Of a DNA stretch of 64,000 nt, positions 52,452-64,000 are shown piece by piece (position 1 is the first letter of the stretch; each line of letters begins with the position of its first letter). Source of the stretch: Parapristionchus giblindavisi (taxonomy: Eukaryota > Nematoda > Chromadorea > Rhabditida > Diplogasteridae); assembly GCA_943737045.1 (NCBI GenBank), contig CALSFV010000203.1, forward strand, positions 62,001 to 126,000, in the 5' to 3' direction. The notes under the pieces were generated by a model that had not been told where the DNA came from, ran no database searches, and saw nothing but the letters and a program-made list of their open reading frames with translations. Position numbers and translations under genes: made by a program.

Positions 52452-54939
52452 AAGACTTCTAATGCAAGACGACTCTGATACCGCTTTATGTTCACCCTCA
52501 CTGTTTCATCACCTAACTAAATTAACTACTCAATGCAATATATCGAAAGAACACAACTCTACGCTCATACCGGAAATGATTGGGGTATTCAATTAATAAA
52601 TACACGTACAGTTTGAGTGCACAAGCTAGAAAATACGAAGTAACAGTAGCTTTTAACAGAAGTATTAATGATAATAACGGAACGAAAAGTGTGAGAGAAT
52701 GATGATATAGTGTATGATAGTAAACGAAATCACACCGTCATCGAGGTCATTGGATGATCAACGAACTTTGATTAAATCAATGAGTTAAAGGTGGTGTCCG
52801 GGCAATATTTTCGTGAACAAACTGTGAAGACAGAAAGATAGCAAAAGTTATTCTGCATACCTTACATACATTAGTTTATGCTAACTTAGCTTATTGATCG
52901 CTAGAATCATGAATGAATCCATGCTTGATGTACAGGCAAAGGCGCGAAATTTTGAAAATAGGAAAGTTCAGCAATAGGTTTCGAACCCGCGACGTTACGC
53001 TTACTAGTGAGCACTTTTACCACTGCGCTACGGGATTGATGAATGGTCGTGCTAATTTCTTGCATATCACTTGCCCCTTGCATAATAGATATGTTATATA
53101 TTTGCATAGACATTCGAGGGCCTCCATCTTTAATAGACTATTATCTTGTGTAAACATATCACCCACTAGTGTACCTATCTAGTATTAGTGATATGGAATA
53201 AATCACATAAGCTGTCGTTTTAACTACAAACAAACATCCTCTAAAGTGAATACGATAACAAAAAAATATTTTGATCCCGTCGATGTTTATCGACGGAACT
53301 ATTGAAGATAGTAGTGAAAGTGCGGGAATCGCTTCTAAGTGGTAACACATGGAGAAAGAGAAGAGAATGAAGACAAATTAGAAGGATCACGGGAGGATAT
53401 ATATCAATTGGAAAGAGCTGAAAGAAGTGAAAGAGGAGTGATAAAGGTGAGCCTATGTGAATGAGAAGAATGAAGTATAGAGATTAAGAAATGGAATGAG
53501 GATCGTGAAGAATATACTACTCAAAGATATCCATGGGATATATTTGTCAGACCTTGCGAGACTAGTTCGATTGTTCTTCTGTAGATGGTCGAAGAGATCT
53601 CAATGATCACAAGAGCGAATGAATGACTGGATAGAAGGATGGAGGAGCAGAGGGACCGTTGTCCACAACACATTCACAGGAGGACGAAGACACGTCAAGA
53701 GATATTTGATACACACATAAGGGTTGATGGTGTCCTTCTTCTCATTCTTATGGAGAGAAGAATAGAATATAGAATAGATCGAGAGCCTTCTCACTTTCTT
53801 CTCTTTCATCGTCTACAGAAGTGTGGTTGAAATTGAGTGATTCGAGTGGTCTGACACCTTTGCCTCTCTCCCCTTTTCATACGATACAATTGAATGGGAC
53901 AAAGATTCATGCATGCAGATATGAAATATGAGGAGGTTCAGAGGGAACCACACCTTAAGGAGGAGTGTTCAATTTGTATGCATAAAGGCAATAAAGAGAT
54001 TCGGAGGGAGACAACGATATTTACTCTCATGTGGTGGTTGATGACAGTAGACCAACGGTTGACACAGGGTGAGAGATACTATAATACAACCCCGGTGGGA
54101 TTATTGGTACGAAGAGAAAGAGAAAGGATATAAAGAAGAGACGGATTGATCAGGTAAAGATTACATAGAATATGGATGAATGAAGGGGAGAATGACAACC
54201 AGATTCGCTATCATTCGTCTGTTAATGTATAAGTTACATAATAGTTATGAGAATGGAATCACATGCAGGCACATTTTGTAATGCTTAGATCTATAAAATG
54301 TTTCAAGCGAATTTACCGGAAACGTTAATCTCTGAGGTACTCAATTGTGAAAATCGTTCTCGATAATGCCTTACATGTTGAAAAAATTGTTTACGAATTA
54401 GCTAGCTAGTTCATCCAAGTGTTCGTTCAGATTTGAGTATAATTGATCGTTTAGAAGACGACCACACTTCTATCCACTATCCACACTTTTTATCCATCTT
54501 CAGGTGAGAAGAAGAGAAACTGAGACAGAATGAGAGAAGAGCGAAAACTAGGGAGATACAGAGAGACAGGGAAAAGTGTCACTTTTCATTGTTTGAGCTA
54601 CCTTATATGAGAGAATGAAGAGAAAGTGATCGATCTCATTTTTCTCTCACGCTTTCTCCTGTCTCTTCTCACACAGATCGACTGCAAATATCATCTCAAG
54701 TGGATATTATCGTCGAGATTCAGAAATAGGGTTCTCTTTATTGGATATATAATAGATACATGTATCGACATATGAGAAGTGGGATGGAATGATGGAGACA
54801 AGAACGAGACACAAACAGAAATACACGTAGACTTTCTGGCCTGATTAGGGGAATGGGATAATGATCATAAGCGTATAAGAGTATGGGTAATCAGTGAACG
54901 AATCTTCGCGCCTGTCCAATTCGCCTCTTTCGAATGACC
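52452..54939. other. Intergenic; one tRNA-like sequence, no protein gene seen
   Basis: GA-rich segments occur at 53340-53480 and 54490-54570. The only structured signal found is a tRNA-like sequence at 52967-53037. Confidence 0.45.
52967..53037 (-). ncRNA. tRNA-like pseudogene or SINE head
   Basis: Read on the minus strand it has TAGCGCAGTGGTAAAAGTG (A box) and CGCGGGTTCGAAACC (B box/T arm) with a central CACTAGTAAGCG. The acceptor and anticodon stems do not pair well, so a functional tRNA is unlikely. The centre resembles the tRNA-like part of the element at 55.9-56.3 kb. Confidence 0.5.
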
Positions 54940-57511
54940 TTAAGAGAAGAGAATAATTGAATGTTTGATTAGAAGATAAGAGTCGATTACCCCTCCACTG
55001 TGTATGGTGTTCTGTCTTCGATCCATTAGAGATTGGTTCATGTTTTTCACTACAGGTTCAGTAGTTGATACTTAAATGATAATTTTATGCACTGAAAATT
55101 ATAAAAAAAATAAAATAAATATGCTGCTTACTCCTGTTCGATGCACTGTGTCTTGCTAAGTTTCTTTTACGATTGGTTTGATTGCCGGTTCGCGCGATAT
55201 CTTCCACCTACATGATTTATTGCATCATACTTTACTTCGATCAGTAAAAATGTAAACCTCGGCTTTCCTAATGTGAATGGGAGCAGAAGTGACCGATTTC
55301 ACACGTAAGAACTTTGTAGTTTCTTCAGATGGTTGTTCAAACCTCCTATTCGACACTGTTCCTCTATTGATCAAGACCACCGAATCACTCTTAGGTCTTG
55401 GTTTAGTCGATGTATTTGTCGTCTTGCCGCTCTTTCTTTTCTGTGGTTTGACAACATTAACTGTAGGTGAAGGTGCAGGATGAAGTGTGGATGCACGAAT
55501 AGTCCATGTAGAAGGAAGAGCCGAAGGAGTAGTGGAACGAGGACTAGAAGTGTGTCTGGATTTGACACGATCTGTTAGATAATTAGACGTGAGGTATAGC
55601 TGATCACGAGTCGTCTGTAAGCAAAAATAAGATTAAACGAGAGCAGGGATGAGTTATACCTGATGAAGCGAATCGATAATTTCCTTTTGTTCAGTATCGC
55701 TGACGTCGTCTTTTCTTAATCCAATCATTCGAGGCAAACTATCATAGCATTCTGTAATGTCTACATCCAGAATACGACTACACGCTCGCATTCCATGTCC
55801 TTCTGAATGATATATCAGATTAATTTGTTTTCGATTTTATTAAAATTGTAAGTGCCTTTTAAAGAAGGGGACCCACGAGTTTTTTCGTGACTAAACTGGC
55901 CAGGCAGAACTGTAGATCACATCTCCCTGTATACAAAAACAATTTTCTCTAAAATTTTAGGTGAACAGGAATGTCGTAATCCGAGCATAAAGTTCATTGA
56001 TCCCCCAGGGATTTGAACTTTATGCTTAACTTTAGCATGCTTTATGCTTTATGCTTAACTTTAACTTTAGGCCTGAGTTTTTGAATTTGAAGGATGCATA
56101 TAATGAAAATTGCAAACGAGAATCGAACCCACGTAACGCGGTTACTAGCGCTAACCACTAACCACTGAGCTACACGCTCTATGCACCCATTCGCTCATAT
56201 CTAATAGAGAACATAATGCCACTTCCTATGCCCCAGGTTCTTCTTATCAATAGTGCACTCCAAATCTCGTGGGTCCCCTTCTTTAATGTCTCGCGTCATA
56301 TATATTAGGGAGCATTTTGATCATTCACATTTTCAATTAATCTTTATAATATTATATCAAGTATCACATGCTCACCTTCGCAAACCATAGTACCACAACT
56401 CTTGGGACAGACATGTCTCACTTTTCTCCATTGTGAATCACACAATCCAGCAACTGCCCATTGACAACAACTCGCGAATAAATCAACCTTCGTACCTTAA
56501 TGATCTCATTGCAGAGATTGTGTGATGTGATACGTCAAACCTGACGAGTGTTGAAAACCGCCAAGTATATCTTCGTCCGAAGCTTCAACCAGCTTCATTG
56601 ATTCATCGAAATTCTTATCATAAGCATTACTCTTGACATCATCGTCTACTAGTATCTGTAATACATGTGTGTACCTTTGGCTGTTTTATTTACTATTCAT
56701 TACTATTGGTAGCTCTTGTACTGGTTGATCGGAAGTCTCTTCATTGTCTGTAAACAAAAGGTATTATTATCATTTATTTGTCCCGTTTGACTCCTTCGTA
56801 CCGATGGAATTACTCTCGTACGATAGTCGATAGGGATCATCCTTCGTTTCCTTGTCCGACGGAGAACCATTCGCCGTTCTGAACAAAGTGCACACATTGA
56901 ACTAGAGACCGAAACGGAGAAGGGGGGACGGTAGCACACAACAAACCTGTAGTTGTCATTCTCTCTATCGGTATTAGAAGGAGGAGACGGGTGCGATGAC
57001 GGCTCCCCTATGGAAAGAATAGATCAAACATTAAACGCTATCATTAATGTTGCATTCAAAAGTCGAGAAATATGGAAGAAAAGTAAAAGAGAAAGTGAGA
57101 GTTGGAGAGTTTTATCTGTTTTCTTTTTCATTTTTATACCTTGGAACAGAGTATTACCGAGAAAACCTCGTCGTCCCTTCATATATGGATTGGTATCTAG
57201 TAAATGAGAAGGAGGAATCTGTCCAGGCGGAGAAGATGGACCAGGAGTGAATGATGCCAGTGAACCAGGACGAGGAGGGCCAAAGATACTTAGAAAGAAT
57301 ATTATCATTTTAAAAGTTGAAAAATGGATATGCTTACTTTTCTTGATTTGATTCAATTTGCGCTGTGTCAATGGTTTTTCCTCTGCCGAACCGTAATGGA
57401 TTGATCTCAAGTGATTGTTTCATTAATCTATTAAACACATTAAACTACCTCATGTAACCTCTCTGTCTTTCGTTCGCTCACTGTTGATTGTATTGCCGGT
57501 ACGGTTTTCAT
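54940..57511 (-). CDS. ShKT-domain (cysteine-rich) protein
   Basis: About eleven exons on the minus strand were traced. Exons from 57511 to 55664 join in compatible phases. The N-terminal ~200 residues are Pro/Ser-rich and acidic. A cysteine module follows (exons near 56390-56497): CCQWAVAGLCDSQWRKVRHV, then CPKSCGTMVC. Its WA..G.C...C..SC..C pattern is that of ShKT domains, which are disulphide-rich extracellular modules common in nematodes. Further Cys residues (RAC, ITEC) lie in the next exon. The C-terminal region (55262-55615 and beyond) is basic and Thr/Ser-rich. The proposed start at 57511 (MKTVPAIQST) gives no signal peptide, so a true upstream start may be missing. The 3' end at 54940 is tentative. 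The intron at 55807-56390 contains a TTAA-flanked MITE. Role unknown. Confidence 0.6.
55863..56282. mobile_element. 420-bp MITE with TTAA target sites, copy 1
   Basis: The ends are AGAAGGGGACCCACGAG and its exact complement, flanked by TTAA on both sides (55859-55862, 56283-56286), the target used by piggyBac-type transposases. The interior carries tandem AACTTTATGCTT-like repeats and a tRNA-like sequence (56110-56180, minus). It lies in an intron of the ShKT gene. Confidence 0.82.
56110..56180 (-). ncRNA. tRNA-like sequence inside the TTAA MITE
   Basis: The minus strand reads GTGTAGCTCAGTGGTTAG (good A box) and GTGGGTTCGATTCTCG (good B box). The D-arm sequence is partly duplicated and the acceptor stem does not pair. 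It is a degenerate tRNA carried by the transposon. Confidence 0.55.
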
Positions 57512-57821
57512 TTGAGCTTAAATGTATAAATATATTGCATTATGGTCCAGCGATAAGTTTCCTACATTGAAACTGTAGGGAAAAAACTGAAGGAATTATA
57601 TTTTAAGTGTTTTGCCCATAAATAATAAATCAGAAAAATAAGCATCGCGCATGAATATTCTCGATCTGAGTTCAGTGGGCATCGATGTCCATTCCAAATT
57701 CCAGTTGCGTAACCATCACTATGTACACAATGTGACTACCCGTTCTTGCGCGAACACTTTGATATGTACGTATGTGTGTTGTGTATGCCGATGGATCTAA
57801 CCTTTTATAACACTGTTCGAG

Positions 57822-59056
57822 TCAACAAAAGCCGTATGTGGTTGGGCAGGCATTATGAATGAGGATCGGATGTGTCGTTGTATTCCTTCCACACAACGTG
57901 CTGGTACTGCAAATATAATGGCCAAATGAGATCATGCAAATAACAACTAAATAAATGAATGAAAGGGAAATGGATGCACTCTCAGAACCTCCTTTCATTT
58001 TCCTGGTTCCGTGTTTGATCATCACTCTCACTCTCTCGAGACTGTTATGGGTTATGCAAATATCACCATCGATCTCATGCTAACACTCGCTTTTTTAGAC
58101 TCGTTCACTCCTTTGAACACAAACGGAATGAAAAGAGAACGTTTCATCATTTGAATAGATTAGATGGAGGACCTGTCATGGGTTTTTAACCGATTCGAGA
58201 TTGGAAATAGATCAAAGTAGAGCAATCATAGAAGATTAGATATGTATTATACTCTCTTATGGAACGGAACTTATTCCGATTGACAAACGACTCCCATTCG
58301 GAGATTACAATCACATTAAAATAAGATAAATGAGCATGAAACTGACATTGTCTGCATAATTGATAAGGATCAGCCCGATCATGAGATTTAGTCATGCACA
58401 CATTGGAGGTGTATTCACATGGAATAGTACAGTCCATACCGGCTGGCATCCAGTTTTGGTCTTTGAACAGATTGCCACCTGCAAAACGACACTTAGAGAG
58501 GCATCTCTCACCCAACAATCCAACCATATAATAGACTATGACTTTTGACCGAATCTTACTATATACTTTTACTTTCGGTTGCTTCATACTAAGAAAAATG
58601 TTGGAGATAGGAGATATTTTTAAAAAATTCCCAAAATACGGAATAAAACATCGACGTAGCGACCGAAATGCCATGAAGCACATTATTGCACAATGCAATA
58701 TTGATAATTCTAATATTTCCAAGCTATAGTAAGACTATGAATGCATATATTTTATTTGTGCATTTCAATAATTATCAACACAATTCCTCTAATTCTACGA
58801 ATTAAAGAATTCAGAACTATTGGTTACGTTTTGATGGTACATTGGTGTAAATATACCATAATCAATATTCTGCCAGATTATTCATATCCTACCCACGAAA
58901 TAATACCAAATTGCAAGAAGATATCTTACATATATGCTCATGAGCGTAGATATATTTGAATATCCTTCCAACGGCGTCTTCATGCTCCTTTTTGGTCATT
59001 CTTGATTCTTGGTCATAAGCGAAAATTGACGGTAGAAAGAGCAGCAACAATTTCAT
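57822..59056 (-). CDS. Small secreted cysteine-rich protein
   Basis: Three exons (58930-59056, 58343-58478, 57822-57906) sum to exactly 116 codons, a 115-residue protein. The start gives a short signal peptide (MKLLLLFLPSIFA). The mature part has a helical, charged segment (residues about 14-40) and then nine cysteines. They include AGMDCTIPCEY, NVC, LCRQC, STLCGRN, NAC and a terminal Cys (TTYGFC). No known domain was recognised. It sits 0.3 kb upstream of the ShKT gene model on the same strand. An alternative reading frame of the last exon could join the ShKT gene instead, but the Cys-rich frame fits the phase. Confidence 0.6.
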
Positions 59057-60700
59057 GTCGATAATGACAATGGACTAGAGGTCGAAGCGTATAATAAGTG
59101 ATGGACTATGCTTGATTAAGTGACCAGGTTATCTTAAAGGCAAAATCAATTAGAAATGATAAACGGAGGCCAATGAATGATTGAATATAAAGTGGATGGA
59201 ATATACAGGTAGACGGAATGATTGAGAGAGGAATGAAAAAGATGAATATGCTCCACCTCCTACATACTTAAGTGGATGTATATTCATCTCTTTCTCTCAT
59301 AAGGATCATTCACCGTTCACAGCTCCTCCCGCCCTTCTTTCTCTCTTCCTATATCCATTCCTCCATTCCTCCTTCTTCTTTTTTCCCGAATGCATTCATT
59401 TGAATGCACTACATACAGGCATGCCCAAGAGCAAAGAACGACGACGTCTCTGATATATTAGAGTATACTAAAAAGAGAACAAAGATAATTTTTATTCTAA
59501 TCTGAGATCGGTGAAAAAAAAGGAACAAGTAGCAATATTTCTTGGTCTAAGAGAATAAATATTGTAATAATAAAACGATATTTCATAAAATTGAAAATCG
59601 GCGTACATTTTCATTGAACGTTCATGAGTTCCTTGATCGGGTCAAGATAAGTGAATAGACCAAAAGGCTCTATCTATAAAGTCTCTCTCAAGGAAGAAAT
59701 CAAGACTAGAACGGATCTCTCTATCTATCATATATCGGAACACATAGACTCTTCCTCTCACTCTAATTGCCCTATTTGACCTTATGGGAGGGGGGATGAA
59801 AACGTTTGCCCCTTTTTTGCCACCATTGTCGCTCATAACGAAATAGAATTGTTTAAACGGAGCGCTGAACCTGTGCAAATATCATAAATTGTGTGGAATG
59901 AGGTTCATATCTTATGACATTGCCTCTATTCTCTGTTCGCTTCTTCTTCTTCTTCTTCTTCTCCACATTCGTCTTCATTTCTCTCTCCGTTCTTATATGA
60001 CTATAACCGGTCAGTTCCTTCCTTCAGAATCGACAGTCTTCGTCTCTTCTTCTTCTTCTTCTCTCTTTCTTGAGGGTCAACACGAAAGTGGAGAGACTAC
60101 GCTCTATTAGAGAAAGACAGGAGAAAGAGAGAAGAAAAAGTGCCTTCAGGAGATTTCTCCAAACCGGGAGAGTGATAGGCACACATGACAATAAATTGAT
60201 GAAATTCTTTTGAATTTCGAAAGATGGAATCTATGATAAGATGATACGAGCAATGCATTTTCACAAGCCGAAGGGCTAAATTTCAGGAAAATGCTAGGTA
60301 ATTATCATACATAGTGCATCTCTGTGGTTAATGGAAAATGCATGAGTGAATACTACAGACGTAGAATTACCGATGATGACAGAATCGAATGGCATCTCCT
60401 CATCGATGCGATTTAGTTAGTCTTCCTCTACCACTCCACTTTTTCTGCGTATTCTGATCCGAGTGACCGCACCTCGTCTTTGACCACCCACATCCTGTAT
60501 GCTCTCCTTCTCTCTCCTCTCCTCTCTCGTCTCCTATCATCTTCAACCATACCTTCTACGGTCCGCCCCCTTCTGACGGTCCTTGCACACTTTTTGCCAT
60601 CGTCTTCAAAGGGTATATATAGGAGAGAGTCTTCATTTGGAGAGGTCACTTCACTTCATCGTCTCCCTTCTCTTCTCTCTTCGTCATCTTCATTTCACAA
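59057..60700. other. Intergenic; divergent promoter region
   Basis: Lies between the minus-strand cysteine-rich gene and the plus-strand DUF148-like gene. No coding exon was supported. CT-rich (TTC)n runs lie at 59941-59963 and 60046-60062. Confidence 0.5.
60613..60622 (+). promoter_or_regulatory. TATA-box-like element upstream of the DUF148-like gene
   Basis: GGTATATATAGG lies about 85 bp before the ATG at 60701, on the coding strand of a gene that looks highly expressed and secretory. The transcription start was not determined. Confidence 0.5.
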
Positions 60701-61948
60701 ATGAGACTAGTCATTGCTCTTCTTGCTCTTCCTTCTCTTATTTCTGCTTTCCCTAAACCATTCGGAGATCCTTTCAGTCCTCTTGGCTCATGGCACAGAC
60801 GTGTAAGTATATATATAGTATACTGTTATCATTCATTTATTGTCCATTCGCTGATTTCGTCATGGTTATATAATTAACAGGGTCCCCCTTGTGGACTTCC
60901 TCCATTCACTTCCAAGCTTCCGGAAGATGCCCAAGATAAAGTTCGGGCAATCTGGAAGAACTGGAAGGAGGATACTGAATGCAAGGAGGAACAGAAGAAA
61001 ACTTTGTAAGTACATTTTTCTCTTTTGTTCAATTAGTGATTCATTTATATTAAGACTGTATGACTAATAAGACTAATAAGCAACACAAGTAGTTATAAAT
61101 TTAAAATGTTCATTAACCTTTGCCATTTAAGTGAGATCGTTCACGCTCTTCCTGAGGAAGTTCGTGAGAAGATCTTCGCTGGTCGTTGCGGTCCTTCATT
61201 CCTTCGCAATGTCTCTCCCACTGTCAGAAAAGAGTTCAAGAATGTCTGGTTCGATCATAAAATGACTATCGAAGCTAAGGAACTCGCACTCAAGAAGCTC
61301 GCTTACTCTCTTCTTTCTGGAGAATCGGTCAGTATTTTTGCCATTGTCGATTCTACCTCAAATTAGAAACTCGTCATCAATAATGAAATCATAATGATCA
61401 TGGTTCAGCTTGCTCTTTTCAACAAATGGGAGGAGGAGCTCCAGCAGAGAAAGATTGAGCTCGCTGAGAAGATCGATGAACTCTCTATCTCCGCTAAGAA
61501 CGCCCTTGAGGAGTGGAGAGCAATCAGACAGGAGGTATCGCACTTATCATCTAGATCACTTTCAATCCATGGGGCATTGTACTTTCACGAATACTGACGC
61601 ATTTCGCTTTCAGGAGCGTGACTTCCTTGCCCGTCTTCCTAAGGAGATCCGTGAGGAACTTCGTACTCTGTGCTCTCATTGGCCTCGTCTCTCTGCTACT
61701 ACTGAAGCTCCAGTCACCACTACTTCCACTACCGAGGAACCATCAACCACTACTGATGCCGCTGTAGTTTCATCATCCACTGAGGAATCCGTCGAAGAAA
61801 CCACCATGGTAAGATTATTTCGATGTCGTCATAATACCAATAATTGTCATTATAGGCTGATATGGCTGATAAGGAATTCGCTCATCTTCTTGACTTCGTT
61901 CTTCCCGATGAGCTCACAAATGACACTCAATGTGCCTTCTTCTATTAA
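60701..61948 (+). CDS. Secreted DUF148/SXP-RAL2-like nematode protein
   Basis: Six exons (60701-60802, 60881-61005, 61132-61327, 61409-61534, 61614-61808, 61856-61948) sum to exactly 279 codons. A signal peptide is clear (MRLVIALLALPSLISA). The helical, Lys/Glu-rich body has repeats of the type LPEEVREKIF, SPTVRKEFKNVWFDHKMT and LPKEIREELR. These resemble the L(S/P)..R.EF..I..N..LT pattern of the DUF148 (SXP/RAL-2) family of secreted nematode proteins. A Thr/Ser-rich stretch (about residues 205-245, TTTSTTEEPSTTTD) is a likely O-glycosylated linker before a short conserved end. Only Cys pairs near the N terminus and a terminal CAFFY are seen. It is the only multi-exon plus-strand gene in the window. 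Family assignment is by pattern. Confidence 0.75.
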
Positions 61949-63240
61949 TCTCCATTGCACTTTCTTACCGTTCTCTACATGAGAATCTCTCACTTCTTCT
62001 TCTTCTTTCCATTGCTAGGCATTGTTGACTCGCGTCCCTAGGAGGATCTTCTTCCCATTTCTTTGCTGTCTTCCTTTGGCTTGTCCAGACTGGTCATAGA
62101 GAAGAAGCAAACAAATGATAGTGTGGGATGGAGAATAGTCTACAGTGCAGTCAGCAGGCACCTCAATGTCACCCTTTCCTTATTCAGAAGGGGAGCGTCT
62201 CATTCTTTCACTTCCGGTCTTTCATTCATAATATACTCAATGCATGATGTCATCACCCACCTTTTACCCCGATATCTTTCATTCAGAGAGATAGTAGTGG
62301 TTGTAGCTATAGTCAAAGATCGCTTCACTGCACTTACACACTCCACTTTACACTTGGCGGTTGTTAATAATAAGTTATTTATTTATTTATTTATTCATTG
62401 TCTTTCCGGTGATAAGCTGATAAATATGTTCCCAGTCAGTTTGCATGCATTTGAACCACATTGAAATAAAACTACACACATCACCGATTTCTTTTAAAAC
62501 AGCGAACCTGCGAAATCTGCATAACGTTGAATCAAATTTTGACCAATTTATTCAGATCACGCAAAAGAGTTTTCAACAACAATGATGGACGGTATCATAG
62601 ATTCTATGGCAGACAACTACAATATTTCACAAATAGATGATGGACGTATCTCTCAGACATGGTCTATGGTTATCCCATGGGATAGACCCACCCGCAAAAA
62701 TTTGCCTTTCATGGGTACCCACCCGCAAAATTGGACCTTAAATTGACGATTTTCTTGAAATTTTCACGATTTTGGGGTACCCACATGCAGTTTTATCTCA
62801 AAATCGGGTTACCCACACGCATTTTTGACCCAAAATCTAGGTACCCACACGCATTTGAAGGGTCTGGGATATTGATAGACCATCACTGGTATCTCTTCTA
62901 TTCCTTTCGTTGTAAGTGCCTTCCATTGGACTCCTTCTATTCTTCTTTTCTTTTCTTCTTCGATCACCCTTCTTTCGTTATTCAACCATCTCCAAGATCC
63001 ATCGTTCGTCTCATCTTATCACTCTTATGATTGTTCCCTTCCATCAAACAAAGGCTCTCTGTCTCTCTCCAAATTCTTGATCTTCTTCAACGAACGTTTC
63101 ATCTTAGATCACAATTACTGATGTTTCGTTCACCCTGGTTAAAGAGATATTACACCAATGTTCGCGAAATATCCTCTTATAATTAGGCAAGATCACCAAT
63201 TATCTTAGCACTTCTCTCTGATCTTATCCGATAATTCGAT
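61949..63240. other. Intergenic with a short tandem repeat
   Basis: No gene supported. A run of imperfect repeats of GGTACCCACACGCA-type units lies at about 62680-62870. Confidence 0.5.
62680..62870. repeat. Imperfect tandem repeat, GGTACCCAC(A/C)(C/T)GCA units
   Basis: At least four units of about 35-50 bp, each with gggtacccacacgcatttt-like sequence followed by a stretch such as gacccaaaatc, are visible. Confidence 0.75.
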
Positions 63241-63474
63241 TTGCAGACAATGGTTCGCAAGAAGAATCCACATCCACAACGGGCAATGAACGTTTCTCCT
63301 GAACATCACCAAATTCCAACAGTCAATCCAAGAATCTCTTCATCGTTGACGAGAAGATTGACTACACCATCGAATACGCCATTGATAAGGCCAAAAGGGT
63401 GTCCGTCTTCTGTCAAACCGAATACAACACCAAAAGTTAATCAGAATGACTCCATGCCTCGTTCGCCCAATTGA
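63241..63474 (+). CDS. Possible small basic exon or ORF
   Basis: A 77-codon open frame begins with an ATG three bases after a good acceptor-like tttgcag. The product is Pro/Ser/Arg/Lys-rich (MVRKKNPHPQRAMN...) without recognisable motifs. No upstream exon could be linked. It could be the last exon of an unseen gene, or noise. Confidence 0.22.
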   Translation: MQTMVRKKNPHPQRAMNVSPEHHQIPTVNPRISSSLTRRLTTPSNTPLIRPKGCPSSVKPNTTPKVNQNDSMPRSPN

Positions 63475-63632
63475 TATCATCCGATCATAATTGTATCCGA
63501 TATTTTTATTCATTTGCAGATTGTCTGTCCATAAAGTTTTGAACGAAAGGACATCTTTTGCCAATTTTTGTAAATTATTTGAAGTGAAAGTGAAATCTTG
63601 TTGAAAGTTTCTTGAAATGGATCATTTATTAA

Positions 63633-63920
63633 AGATGGCGACCTTCGAGTTTTTTTCATAATAAAACTGTTCGGATTGAATGATAGATATTCATCGCACG
63701 AATCGAAAGACATATCTGATATTCATTCCCGATATGTTTAAAGCTCACTATGCGCATTGAAAGTATAACTTTCAAGGCATATAGAGAGTGCCCATCCGAT
63801 TTACATACTTGCTCTCTCATTTTCTCACTATCCCTTACGCCAATTACTATATAATATAAACAATAGCCAACATGCTCATCGTGGCGGGAGTCAGTCATGC
63901 CAACTCATGGGTCTCCTTCT
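63633..63920. mobile_element. 288-bp TTAA-flanked MITE, copy 2 (diverged)
   Basis: The ends AGATGGCGACCTTCGAG and CTCATGGGTCTCCTTCT match the 420-bp element at 55.9 kb with substitutions. TTAA is present at both borders (63629-63632, 63921-63924). The tRNA-like part is absent. Confidence 0.65.
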
Positions 63921-64000
63921 TTAAGTTAGAAAAGCAAAAGTGATATCAGAAAATGATAAGAATCTTGCGTTCTAGCACTATCAAATTGAATAACATTTAT

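Overview
The window is nuclear DNA from a nematode. The genes are cut by many short introns (often 45-60 bp, GT/AG), most splice phases can be closed by eye, and the proteins are nematode-like: an EGR-type zinc-finger factor, a FAT-1/FAT-2-type desaturase, a DPP-IV-type peptidase, and ShKT, Kunitz-like and DUF148-like secreted proteins. Very high exon counts, long (CT)n/(GA)n tracts and many small inverted-repeat transposons would fit a diplogastrid such as Pristionchus. That is an inference; no species marker was tested. Almost every gene lies on the minus strand. The exceptions are a DUF148-like secretory gene at 60.7-61.9 kb and an ORF inside a transposon at 8.2-8.6 kb.

Layout. 0-3.1 kb is low-complexity intergenic DNA. 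3.1-6.0 kb holds a small Kunitz-like secreted protein and a dimethylargininase/amidinotransferase. 6.8-16.4 kb is a tandem segmental duplication. Unit A is a 17-exon C2H2 zinc-finger gene. Unit B is a rearranged copy in which the zinc-finger exons are missing and a mariner transposase DNA-binding domain sits in frame ahead of the remaining acidic exons. A 2-kb foldback element with its own ORF interrupts the last intron of unit A, and a 590-bp MITE interrupts the same intron of unit B. 17.2-19.8 kb has a PGAP2-like membrane protein gene with a damaged splice site and an unrecognised 182-aa protein. 20.5-23.5 kb is the desaturase. 26.2-41.1 kb is one long EGR-type gene whose 17 exons add up to 832 codons. 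43.5-49.1 kb is a DPP-IV-family peptidase with a tRNA-Pro(CGG) gene nested in one intron. 50.7-52.5 kb is a second foldback element. 54.9-57.5 kb is a ShKT-domain protein, 57.8-59.1 kb a small cysteine-rich secreted protein, and 60.7-61.9 kb the DUF148-like gene.

The genes are not an obvious pathway. The standout biology is transposon-driven: a candidate host-transposase fusion gene, an intact ORF carried between 0.7-kb inverted arms, and at least six inverted-repeat element families, several with clear TA or TTAA target duplications. All gene models were assembled by eye from open frames, GT/AG sites and phase. There is no transcript evidence, and boundaries may be off by a base.
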